This document shows, in pieces, positions 22,089 through 32,594 of a DNA stretch of 64,000 nt. How positions within the stretch are numbered: position 1 is the stretch's first letter; the number at the start of each line of letters is the position of its first letter. The position numbers were made by a program, and so were the translations under genes. The notes beneath the pieces were generated by a model that saw only the letters and a list, made by a program, of their open reading frames with translations, ran no database searches and had not been told where the DNA came from. Origin of the DNA: Eutypa lata (taxonomy: Eukaryota; Ascomycota; Sordariomycetes; Xylariales; Diatrypaceae); contig JAKULF010000008.1 in the NCBI GenBank assembly GCA_022661535.1, positions 3,472,001 to 3,536,000 on the forward strand. The letters are read 5' to 3'.

Positions 22089-24303
22089 CTAAAGTGGTGA
22101 TAAAATGAAAAGATCATCGACAGGGCATGCCTCTAAAACATCGCGATATTCGTCCAAGATCCTTTCCACCTCTGAGCCAGTTTTATTGAGAAGGCGAAAA
22201 TTAGTCCTCCCATCTGTACTTCTGCAGAGAACGACATTCGCCCAGTAATCTCGACCACCATGGGCAAAGTCTCCGAAAGCAACGACTTGCAACGAGGACA
22301 CCCTTGCGGCCCAAATATCCAATCGACAAACTGACGGAACTCTCTCCGGAACAGTCCCGATCTTTTCCTTTGCTCTGTATCAATTTCCTTCGCATTAGAT
22401 CCGCCGGAGGGGGCACCTTGGGATTCGCTTGCAGAATCAGAATCAATCCAAGAGTCCAATGAACTTTCAGAGTCTCCATCTTCACTCTCAGCCCCAGACG
22501 CCATTCTCGTGGCTCTTGGGGGATGATAGCTCTCCAGGGCCCAAGAGGCGTTGTTTTTTATGTCAAATCGCGACTGCCTAATATGAAGAAGTTTTAACGA
22601 AGTCTTCGACGCGAAAGGCTTCAATATTGTTTTCTGCAAGACAAGTTAATTTCGGAACTGCTAAACAGGTATGTCAATACCTACGAGGCGACCAGGCGCA
22701 CAGCTCAGACCAATACATTCAAGGTCTAGCTTTGAAAGAGGGTTGCATGAAGGGTCGTCCCTAATCTGTCGCACTGCAACATTTAGAGTTAGCAATTTCT
22801 TCTTTAAGGTATCTTAACGAGGCCTACGGGTTATTCGGAAGCAAAGTACTCCCAAATATACCCTTTCAGTAGTTTCAAGTACTGAGGCTAGTCACAAAGG
22901 GGGAAATACTACGAAACCCACTTACTCCGGCCCCTGCCAATCCCCAGGCCCCGTAGGTCACGCTCTTTTTCAAAGTATGGGGACTCCTCATCCTGGTCAA
23001 CGACTCTCTGGTGGTACACGAATCGCCTTAGAGTTGCCCGGTGGTGGGCGACATGACTCCAGACTACGGTGCTATCAAGTGACACCCCCATATCGGTTAT
23101 GAAGAGCTCTTCGAGCCCTCTGAAGGCCTCAAGGAGGTCTGCTATGACAAACGGGCCCATCCCTGTCGATACACTGTCTGAATCCTGAATCTCGAGCTTC
23201 GTCAGATTTATCGTAGGGCCCTGCTCCAGAACGCGCTCGAGGAACTCCTCCCAGCAGAGACACTTTCGAAGAGTAAGGGATACGAGAGTACTGAAATTTA
23301 TCGCGGGTGCCATGGCTGCTGCTCCAAGGGGTACATGAGAAAGAGATAAGACACGGATATCTGGGAAGAAAGGTCGAGGAGAGTGGTTGGTCAACTGAAG
23401 GATCTTGGCAGAGAAATAGTACCGCTCCTCATCCTCGTCGTCATCACGGTCATGGTCCAAGCTCATCCACAGGTCTTCCCAGCGTCCAAAGTCCAGTTCA
23501 AGCTTCTTCAGGTGTACAGAATTTGACCGGATAGCGACTGACAGGGCCTCTAAGTGAGCATTAGCCGGTGCTTTCCAGCGCAGACTCTGGAGCTGACGGA
23601 ATGACGACAGGTCTAGGTCACATTCATCGTCCTCGCTATGTTCGCACGCAAGGTCGGTTATCAAACTTAAAGATTTCAAGGAGCACTGGCGGAGTGAGAG
23701 AATTCCCTGCCGTCCAAGTATTTCCGAGGGTACACAAGTCCCTAAGTCCCAACTATAACTTGGAATTAGATGTTTCCAAACCCTGGGGACGGGGTTCGGG
23801 AGTCTACCCACCTAAAACTGCTTAATTTGCCGTCTTCAAACCGCCCTAGGACTGATTTCACCCTCTGAGTTAAGCAATCAAAATGTGACTCATCTTTATA
23901 CTCATCTTCTTCCTCGATTGATTCTGACATCCAATCGGTTACCTCATCATTATCCAGCTCATCACCGTCGTTCCCGTTAGGGCACCGATCGCAGGTAATA
24001 AATCGAAAGCCGGAGCGAAGGTGGAATTGGGTTGCAAGCTCAAAGCACACCTGTGGTAGCGCCGCAACTTTGATACAATGTAGCCTATCTTCGTGTTCGG
24101 CAGTGATCGTGACAGATTGCCATAGAGCATGGGCAACAAGCGCATGCGTGTATTTCGTAACTTGAGAAAGTGACTTCAGGTCTCTCTTCTCTAACTGCCA
24201 AATCGGAATTCAGCATTTTGCCGTAGGCATAGAATCAAAAGCATGTTCCACTGACCTTCTCAATCAACATGCTAAAGAGTTCGGGTGGCAAGCTGGTCAA
24301 CAT
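22089..24303 (-). CDS. F-box/LRR-like protein, one frameshift
   Basis: Likely substrate-recognition subunit of an SCF ubiquitin ligase. Exons: 24303-24256, 24194-23812, 23752-22926, 22773-22685, 22633-22089; phases close if one G is added at the GGG run 22301-22303 (joins FVDWIFGPQG to VSSLQVVAFGDF). About 630 aa. The F-box spans exons 1-2: LTSLPPELFSMLIEK then LEKRDLKSLSQVTKYTHALV. A Cys pair (CDRC) and an acidic linker follow. The middle exon has leucine-rich-repeat-like strands (LSSFRQLQSLRWKAP, LKKLELDFGRWEDLW, IRVLSLSHVPLG, LVSLTLRKC, LTKLEIQDSDS, LEELFITDMG). The C-terminal part has an acidic Ser-rich insert. Intron 23753-23811 has the branch-like ATCTAAT. Target unknown; this family is expanded in Sordariomycetes. 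Confidence 0.8.
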
Positions 24304-25431
24304 CTCGACTATCTGTGTAAAGAGGAATAACTTGTATGAAAGATCCGTAAAGTCGCTTCCAGAGTCGAGTTTCTGAAGATAAGGGGAGAAGTTTCGAGGA
24401 GCAAGTAAGTACTCAAGGTAATTGAAGCAATCCAGCCCCTGAGTTACCCCGCATGTTTAAGTAAGTACTTAAGCTCACCGATCAACAGCTGCGATTCATT
24501 AACGATTTATAATGACACAGAAGCCACCAGCCCGCATGAGAAGAAAAAAAAGATGGTTCGAATATGACTTTGGCTCTTATTAGTAGATTTTTCTTTTTTA
24601 TATCCTGATTTGCTTACTTGTTCGTTGAATAGGAATGAATTTTTTTCACCCTTTACTCTATCTACCTACGTATGTATCTAGGTAGTTCAATTAACTAAAG
24701 CGGACACTAATGTACAAATTGGACCAATCAGATTGTCCAGAGCACACGTTACCTACCATCTTAGTACGCTTCAACGCTTCAGCACTCAGAGAGAATTGTT
24801 ATAGGTGACGTCTCAATAACCAGTTTACTCATATCGACGCACCCTTCGCCACAGTCTTCTCCGACGTCTGCAATGGCCAGCTACACCCCTGGTAGTATCG
24901 GGGAGCATCGCTTGGAGTCTGGACATCATTTGACTTATCTTTAAGCTGAAATCTCGTCGTTTGCCATATATAAAGCATTGTCTCTCACCTGAATTTCAAA
25001 ATTATTTTACCCTAGGAAGAAAACAGCGATGCAATAATACTTGAGTATAATTCTATTTCTGGTTTAGCTTCGTTATAATTCCTCCCGAATCTCAAAACGC
25101 TCGATTTTATGGTCTTCTATATTACGTGGGCATCATTCATATAGAAAACTGCTCTACAAGATCTAAAACGATGTTACAGAGGATACATAATTCAGTATAG
25201 TTTGCGACCTGGATATATTTTACCGGTCCATCTTGATAGCAGTGTAGCATGCAAAAGAGAACGTGGCACGAAGATGGGAGGGATATATAGTCGGGCAATA
25301 TAGTATTTAACAATTTCAATTACATGTATTACGTACAGGGCCACTCGACATGTGCAATGGCCATTAATGATATTCAACCCTTTATACAAAATACGCCGGA
25401 AAGACCACCTATTGATGAGCCATGTCCATCA
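24304..25431. other. Intergenic 1.1 kb
   Basis: Promoter of the F-box gene and 3' region of the GPI protein gene. Contains a TTTTTCTTTTTT tract near 24590 and CTACCTACGTATGTATCTAGGTAG text near 24660. No gene seen; the small ORFs at 25137-25389 are AT-driven. Confidence 0.5.
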
Positions 25432-26175
25432 TCACAGTACAACCACACCGGCCACGAGGCCCAGCGCCGCAATGCCCATGCCCAGCACCTTCGGGCCGGC
25501 CGTCGCAACGGCACCCTCTGATGTGCTGCTGGAGGTAGCACCCGCCCCATCTTCTGTGGTTGCTTCCCCTTCCCCGTCTTCGGAGTCCGCGGAAGCTGGC
25601 GAAGACGAAGACGAAGCCCCGCCCGTCGAAGCCGGCGCTGTTGTCTGTGCCGCCGTAACAAGTACATCCGTTGAACCCGATCCAGTCACACTTTCCGTAA
25701 CCGTCTGGACAACGCTATTTTCACCCGTCGCCACCGCACCACTGCCAGTCCCAGCCGACGCTGTTGTCGTCGTCTCCGCCCCATCGTCATTATCATCATC
25801 GTCACTACTACCGCTGCTGCTGCTGCTGCTGCTCGTAGCCGACGCGAAGGCCGAGGCCGGCGCCGTGACGCTGGCGATAATAGAAGTCGCTGAAGCGCTG
25901 TCGCCGAAGCCGGAAAGATAGCTAGGCGAGTAGGTCGCGGTACCCTCGTAGGCGGCGCAACCGGGGACTGTCGTCTTCGGCGGGGCACGACCGCCGCCGC
26001 AGTCGAGGAACTCGCAGAGCTCGCCTGTGCCCGGCACGTACCAGACGAGACTAGCGCCCGCTACGGACGAGACGCAGCCCGATAGGTCCGTTCTTGCTAG
26101 AGCCGCCGGCGCTGCGGTCAGCAGCAGGAGCACCAGCCCCCGTCGCATCCCCGATGATGAGCCCGTGGTGAGCAT
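25432..26175 (-). CDS. GPI-anchored Ser/Thr-rich cell-surface protein
   Basis: 247 residues, or 238 from the second Met (MRRGLVLLLLTAAPAALA), which is the better signal-peptide start. A short Cys-containing ectodomain follows (LSGCVSSVAGASLVWYVPGT, then ELCEFLDCGG and VPGCAAYEG; four cysteines). After it come about 150 residues of Ser/Thr/Ala/Asp-rich sequence likely to be O-glycosylated, and a hydrophobic tail (VLGMGIAALGLVAGVVVL) with a small-residue site upstream, as in GPI-anchor signals. No introns, no frameshift. The head domain is not one I can name, and CFEM spacing is absent. It lies divergently 1.36 kb from the macrodomain-sirtuin gene. Confidence 0.75.
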   Translation of the reverse strand: MLTTGSSSGMRRGLVLLLLTAAPAALARTDLSGCVSSVAGASLVWYVPGTGELCEFLDCGGGRAPPKTTVPGCAAYEGTATYSPSYLSGFGDSASATSIIASVTAPASAFASATSSSSSSSGSSDDDDNDDGAETTTTASAGTGSGAVATGENSVVQTVTESVTGSGSTDVLVTAAQTTAPASTGGASSSSSPASADSEDGEGEATTEDGAGATSSSTSEGAVATAGPKVLGMGIAALGLVAGVVVL

Positions 26176-27532
26176 GTTTTTCTTCTTTTTCTGTTATGGT
26201 GGGTTGGTGGGTGAAGTGGATCTCCAACTGTCAATGAGTGAGAGTGCGTGGTTTGAGAGCTTAATTCTTAAAACAAGGAAACACTTGATACTGAATTCTG
26301 ATTCGTGAATTTCTATAAACTAGAAGAAAGAAAGAACAAAAGAAAGAGAAGAAAACTATCGAAACTTGCGGCTGAAAGATAGCAATCTTAGCACTAGCCC
26401 CTTTATTTAGTGAACGGGCCAAGCTTGCCTTGGTCTGCTAGTTTCTAACATCGTCATATCTCTTGTACCGAATGTATAGTCGATGACCCACTGAGATGGA
26501 ACCAATCGGAATGGGGCACCAGGCACAGCTCCCTCAGCTACGGCGATCTAAAATAGCGAATTAGGCTGTGTTTCCAAATGAGACTTAGTGAATACAAGTT
26601 GATACTTTTTACTGCAAGTGGCATCGGCGCCAGTGGGGGAGATGAGGCGAAGAAGACCCCATTTTCGTATTCCAGAACCTGTTGCTCTGATGTACTAATA
26701 CTATGAAGATTGCATGGAATGGCTAACCCCGATCACATCTTGGAACTCAAAGAAGCAGTTGCTAACAAACCCTGCGACCATTGACCTGAACCACGTCACT
26801 TAGAATAGGCTGTCGAGGTTCGTACAAAGCACTGGGTGACATAAACGAGTCCTCAGATGACCCTTACCTAAGATATGAGGAGATCGCGGACGAAATGGTA
26901 ATTGAAGCAAGTGACGACGAAATCAGTGGTATCTCTCTAAGATCTCTGTCGAAGCGTTACGAAATCGGTCATCTGAACTCTCCAGCAAGTGTGATAAATC
27001 ATAATGGTAACTATCGTTATCATAAATACCTGGTGAACGAAGTCTACATCGCTGCTGCGTGATAATTATCACAACATGACCTCGACGGACGCCTCTCATG
27101 TCTAGGCTATGAGACCTTCACAGTCATTAGAGAATAATACTTAACTGAGTTTCAACCAATCGCCCACAACCATTACAAAAGGAAAGGACGAGACTAGGGC
27201 GCTTACTTACTAGAGGCTAGACTCTGGATAAATTATTACAAAAGGGTTTCTTCAAAACAAATTAATATTTAATCAACCTCAGTGACATAGAAGCCATTAG
27301 AAATGTTTTGGTGATGAGGATGAGAAATACTACGCAGATCAAACATCCCATCCGGCCATCCGGCCATCCCACCCGGCCCGCTTATTCACCATTACCAAAC
27401 TTATGACTACTTACACTAAGACCTCCTTTCGCTCTTCTGGGCGCATCAAGACATAAAACGTGAAGAAGAAGAAAATGCTGCACTTAAACACTATAGCCTT
27501 GCTTCTCTTGACTAGAAACATCATCAGGGACA
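26176..27532. other. Divergent intergenic region 1.36 kb
   Basis: Shared upstream region of the GPI protein (minus) and the macrodomain-sirtuin gene (plus). Near 27346 it has a short tandem: CCATCCGGCCATCCGGCCATCC. No gene seen. Confidence 0.5.
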
Positions 27533-29625
27533 ATGGCTAGCACAAACATCGTAGACATCCTAGACTTCCTCCTCGAGGAGGCAGGTTATAGCCTAGGACA
27601 TCACCATCATCATCACGGGCACGGGCACAACGACCATGACCACCACCACCCACCCTACAACGGCAACAAACGTGCAATTCTACAAATGGACAGCTGGTCG
27701 CGCCTCGTCCTTCTCGACCAGCTCCTATGCATGCGAGCCGCGGAGCCAGAGCTCCCGCCCGACATCGCAGAGCCCACGGACCGGATGCTACGGGATCGTC
27801 TGGCGCGACGTCTAGCAACATCACCACAGGATATAACACCACGATTCTTCGTTAACCCCAACAGCGTTCCCCCTTCCCCTTCCTTCTCCTCCTCGTCATC
27901 AAAAAGAAGAGGAAGACCCTCGCTATCCATATGGAAAGGCGACATCACAACGCTCGCAGATACAACGGCTATCGTGAACGCAGCCAACGCGCAACTCCTC
28001 GGCTGTTTCCAGCCCCGCCACCCCTGCATCGACAATGCGATCCACGCCGCGGCGGGGCCGGGCTTGCGACGCGCGTGCTGGGAGCTCATGGCGGCGCAAG
28101 GCACGGAGGAGCCGGTGGGAACTGCGAAGGTGACTCCCGGCTTCAACCTGCATGCGCGGTACGTGATCCACACTGTTGGGCCGCAGCTTCTGCGACGTCG
28201 CAGAGGAGGAGGACAGGTTGAGATTGAGGAGGAGCAACAGCCCTCGGATGAAGACCGCCGGTTGCTCGCGAGCTGCTACGAGGCTTGCCTGGATGCGGCT
28301 GAGGATCTTGAACCGTTTCCCGACGGGAGGAAAGTGTTGGTATTCTGCGGGGTATCGACGGGGATGTTTGGGTTCCCGGTTGATGAGGGATGTCGCGTCG
28401 CTGTGGATGCTGTGCTCCGCTGGCTTGGGATGCATCCGGAGACGACCCTGACGGATGTCATATTCAACGTATTCACCGACTTGGACCTGAACATCTACCA
28501 ATCCCGATTTTCTCAGCTAGTCAAGGACCGTATTCTTCTAAACAGCAACAACAGCAGCGGTAATGATAAGGACACCTCCTCGCCTTCAACCAGCATACCA
28601 CCACCAATGCCACCGCTTCTCGCCCAACAGACCGCCTTGATATTCCGCGCCCGGAACTGGCTCGCCACGTCATCCCGCCTCATAATATCCGCGGGCGCCG
28701 GTCTCTCTGCTTCCACGGGTCTAGACTACACCTCCTCGGCCCTTTTCACCAAGCATCACCACGGGTTCAAGAAATACGGGCTCTCGTCGCTATACTCCGT
28801 GTTCGGGTTCGATGAGTGGCCCTCGGACGCCGCGCGCTGGAGTTATAATATGCATCACTTGGAGGTGGTGAGGCGGTGGCCGCGCAGTAAGTTGTATGAC
28901 GACTTACTGTCTTTTACGCGACGGAGGTTTGAGAGTGGTGATGATGATGGTGGCAAGGATGGCGAAGATGGTGTCGACGGTGGTGGTGGTGAGGGAAGGA
29001 GAAGAAATGGTTCGTCAAAACCTCGAACGCGGACGGCTTCTTCGCGAAGCACGGGTTCGACACGGCGCGCATCTGTACTCCGCAGGGGCAATACGCCTTT
29101 ATGCAGTGCGCGACGCCATGTCGCGAGGATGCGGTTTGGCCTTCTGAGCCGCTCATCGACGACGCGGTCAAGCACGTAGATCCGGTGACGCAGCACCTGC
29201 CGGACGACTACGAAGTCCCGACGTGTAAGTTCTGCGGGGCCGACCTGACGCTGTGCGTTCGTGGCGGGGATTACTTCATTGAGGCGCCGTTCGAGGAGCT
29301 GAACGGACGATATGCCGGCTTCGTAAAGGAGTGTCTAGCTGAGGGTGTAGAGACAGCAGACAGAAGAGGAGGTTCGGAGAAACGGGGCGAGGGCGAGGAC
29401 GCGGTAACAACGACAATCCTGGAGCTTGGGGTCGGCATGAATACCCCTTCTGTGCTTCGGTGGCATAATGAACATTTGGTACAGCGTGCGAAGGGCAAGT
29501 TCAGGCTGGTGAGGCTGGGATTGGACGCCGCTGGCTGTGTGGACCCCGCGCTGGAGGAGGCTGGGTTGGCTGTTGGTTTGTACGGGGATATCGCGAGGTT
29601 ATTTGAGGTGCTTGATATTAAGTGA
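27533..29625 (+). CDS. Macrodomain-sirtuin (SirTM-like) fusion, one frameshift
   Basis: A single-exon protein of about 697 aa combining an ADP-ribose-binding zinc-type macrodomain and a class M-like sirtuin. Residues 22-45 are His-rich (GHHHHHHGHGHNDHDHHH), a possible metal-binding segment. The macrodomain (about 135-330) has LSIWKGDITTLADTTAIVNA and AANAQLLGCFQPRHPCIDNA, with the Cys/His pattern of zinc macrodomains, and a GVSTGMFGFP ADP-ribose loop. The sirtuin (about 370-697) has LIISAGAGLSASTGLDY, a TSNADGFFAKHGFD motif, MQCATPC and VPTCKFCGADL (four zinc Cys), and GVGMNTPSVLRW. One base is missing around 28992-29008; restoring it joins GEGRR to WFVKTSNADG. In bacteria the two activities are adjacent genes that add and remove ADP-ribose on lipoylated GcvH-L; fungal fusions have been noted. 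Target here unknown. Confidence 0.88.
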
Positions 29626-31149
29626 AATCACTAGTGGAATACCCCTGATATATTAGATGAACATTAGATCAATAGAATAATTATAAATAAGTATACGGCA
29701 AGTATCACAAGATGCTACAATGTAAAACATACCAGTCATCTGACCTTTCAAGACAGCTTTATAGCTAACCAGCATTTGTCAACAGCTGCGTTGTTACCAT
29801 TACTCAATGTTAGCTTCCATTACCTAGCTGCCACCATTAGTTTATTACATTACAATGACCTTTAAATATGTTTGCACTTCAAACCACTTACAATAAGTAA
29901 ATACTAATTATATTATTAAATAATACGTTAATATAATGACTTTTATCACCCATCTTATCGTAAATGGCGTAAAAAGTGCTGGTACTTAATTGTTACAATT
30001 ATGTCGGAAGTGTGAATAGCTTCAAAGGTGGTGGCAGCTAACTAAAGCTAGGTGAGCTAAGTGGTGAGCAGCTGGTGCAAATAACAGCTAGCTGTATAAT
30101 GGGACACAGCAAAAATAACAAAGCTCCTATAAAATTAGATATTTATAGTATCGCCCCTCTACCTAAAAGCCATGAAGACGAGTTGGTTTAGAACCTCTAG
30201 GGATATGAGATTTAAGGTTAAGAAATGTTGAAGATTAGAGATGACAATCATTGGTTAATTTCATTCCACTGTTCCTTCTTCACCCATTGCGGCCCTTTGC
30301 ACTGCTTTTTTAGCCCTCACGAAGAGGTTTAATTCAGTCACACCGCATAACCAAAAACGCACGTGACATAAGACAATAGCTGCTATACTTAAAATAACTA
30401 TTTTAGGTTATATCAACAGCCTGCTCAGTAAAACCTGCAATAGGAGAAGAGTAGTCAAAAAAACCCCCCCAAAAAAAACCTTAGGATAATGGTGGTGTCC
30501 TACATAGTAGGACACCCGCCGTAAAGATAGCTCGATCGTCAACTACACCCCGAAATCCTGATATGCACACCTAGTCTAAAACCTCCTAAGACAGCTAGCT
30601 AATGGAGCCATCGTCCAATTATCATGAGCGACGGCAGTACACATACTACCCACATATATAGACCGAGATATCACAGACATCACAATATCACCACGGACAT
30701 AGCGGATCATAGAAATACCGCTTCTTCTTCCTCTTCTTCTTCTATGTACAAGCTACGTACGCATATCATAAGATACAAGAAAAGCCCATCCACCCATACA
30801 AAGTCACCTTTGCCTCACCCGCTCCGAACGACGACGCTAAGCAAATATGCCCGACAACCAAAGCATTCCACAAATGTTGACAGTCGTGGCGTCTCGACCA
30901 GCATTCTTTTTATCCTGTCCATCTCGGAGTCGTGTGAATTATGGTGCTTGTCTCCTCCAGCCGATCCCCTAAGTTCCATTGTCGCATTTCCTTGGGTTGG
31001 GTACGAAACGTGACACACGATGAACGGGTGAGCCAAAAAATGAGAATGTATGTATGTATGCCGTGCGTAAAGTATGTTGGTTAATTACAACACCTCTATA
31101 AGCCCAACAACCACTAACCACCCACTCCACCACTTCCTTCCTCTATTCC
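29626..31149. other. 1.5 kb convergent intergenic region
   Basis: AT-rich (29640-29960), then GCTAGGTGAGCTAAG/GGTGAGCAGCTGG text around 30040-30110, a poly-A/poly-C low-complexity patch (about 30456-30480), and a perfect inverted repeat at 30494-30516. The 129-residue plus-strand ORF at 30624-31013 is simple-sequence driven and lies in the GH72 3' region, so it is left out. Confidence 0.5.
30494..30516. repeat. 10-bp perfect inverted repeat
   Basis: GGTGTCCTAC and GTAGGACACC flank ATA. It lies directly 3' of a mixed poly-A/poly-C patch in non-coding DNA. It could be the terminal remnant of a small transposable element or a cruciform; no partner copy was found in the window by eye. Confidence 0.55.
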
Positions 31150-32594
31150 TTAAAACAGCTGAACACCAGCCATGGCAAGAGCTGCCATAACGGGGAGAGC
31201 GAGGGAGCTAGAGAAGCGAACAGCAGCACCCTCGGCGTCATCGCTGGTGCTATCATCGGTAGTCTCATCACTAGTGGATCCGGCACTAGTAATAGATCCA
31301 CCAGCGTTGGTACCGGGAGTGTTGACGGCATCGTCGTCGAGGGGCTTGACGGCCAAGTCCGACATGACGCTTCCATCGACATCCTTGACCTGGGGGACGA
31401 CCTTCCAGTCACTGATGTCAACGATCTTACCGACAGGCGCGGGGGAGACACCCTCGTCGATAATCTCCTGAGCTCCAGGGGGCAGCTTGGGCAGGGTGAA
31501 GTTGGAGTTGAAGCTCTTGTTCTTGATCAGGCTAGCCTTGCACTCGGGGGCAGAGTTGGCCGTTGAGACCGCCTTAACGCTCTGGACCGAGCTGAAGTCG
31601 ACCTTGGAGTACTGCTTCTGCAGGGAGCGGAAGTCTTCCTGGAGCTGGAGGGACTGATCCTTGGTGTTGATCTTGGCCAGGCCGTAGTTGTTGTCCTCTT
31701 GCGTGTACTCGTACACGACACCGCCGGCAAATGCGCCCGTCATGTCGCTACCGTAGATGGACTGGATCTCGGTGAAGACACGGGGAGATGGGGTGTTGCA
31801 ACCGAACTCAGAGAAGAAGACCGGGACGGAGGACTTCTGGAACATGGTAACGAGTTGGTCGTAGCTGGCCTCCTTGAAGCTGCTGTCACCGCACCACGAG
31901 TAGCTGTTAAGGGCAAAGATATCGGCACGCGACATGTCGTCCTCCTCACCATCAATGGCGCACTGGAAGTAGTTCCAGCTGTCCTCAAGAACAATACGGA
32001 CATCAGCGGCAGAGTATCCGACAGGGATCTGGCGCTTAGAGTGCTTCTTAATATAGTTCTTAAGGTCACGGGTCACAGCACGGACGTAGGGAGGGACGGT
32101 CTTAGCGACCTTCTCATCAGAGATGACCTCGTTGCCAGAGAAGAAGGCAAGAGTGTTGGGGTAGTTCTTGAAGCCCTCAACGACAGCAAAAGTGCGGTTC
32201 AGGTAAGCGGCATAGTACGAGGTCCACGGCTCAAAGTTGACGAGGGCCTCGCCGGGAAGAGGGAGTTGACGTCAATGAGCATGTACATGCCGGCGGCGTT
32301 GAAGATGCTAGCGCACTCATCGTGGTTCAGGTTGGGGTCCAAGTTGTAAACTCGGATGGCGTTTGCACCCAGACTCTGCATCAGAGCGGCATCACGCATG
32401 CAGACCTCACTGTCCGAGAGCGGGTCCCGACCGTGACTAGGGTCGTAACCAGCGCTGCCGCCAGGTTGATAGGCCACACCCACAATCTGGAAGGCATTGC
32501 CGGTGTCGGGGTTGATGAATTGGTTCCCCTTAACTTCGAGGGGCTGTACGGCAGCAGCCAGGGTCGCGCCGAGTGCGACAAGAGCCGATTGGAC
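31150..32594 (-). CDS. GPI-anchored GH72 beta-1,3-glucanosyltransferase (Gel/Gas), one break
   Basis: Elongates and remodels cell-wall beta-1,3-glucan at the outer membrane face. The main exon runs from 32594 (after a TATAG acceptor with CTAAC about 18 nt upstream). It reads the end of a signal peptide (VQSALVALGATLAAA), then VQPLEVKGNQFINPDTG, NAIRVYNLDPNLNHDECASI, the acid/base Glu in FFSGNEV, the nucleophile Glu in FFSEFGCNTP, and VYEYTQEDNNYGL. There is no CBM43/X8 module, so it is the Gel1-like short subfamily. It ends with a GPI signal (LALPVMAALAMAGVQLF). One C is missing at 32261-32263 (joins LIDVNS to PLPGEALVNFEPW). The first exon holds only the start codon or a few residues: an ATG at 32686-32684 followed by GTGTTA would do, but another at 32809 is possible. 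Confidence 0.88.

Noticed and set aside
25352..25921. 189-residue plus-strand ORF opposite the GPI protein gene.
   Set aside because: It is the antisense shadow of the Ser/Thr/Ala-rich minus-strand gene.
27596..27650. Six consecutive His codons could be an expression-vector tag.
   Set aside because: The His codons use mixed CAC/CAT and continue in a native-looking His/Gly/Asp-rich segment in frame with the gene; no vector sequence flanks it.
30624..31013. 129-residue plus-strand ORF downstream of the GH72 gene.
   Set aside because: Composition is driven by CA/CT simple sequence, there is no domain or neighbour support, and it lies in the expected 3' UTR of the GH72 gene.
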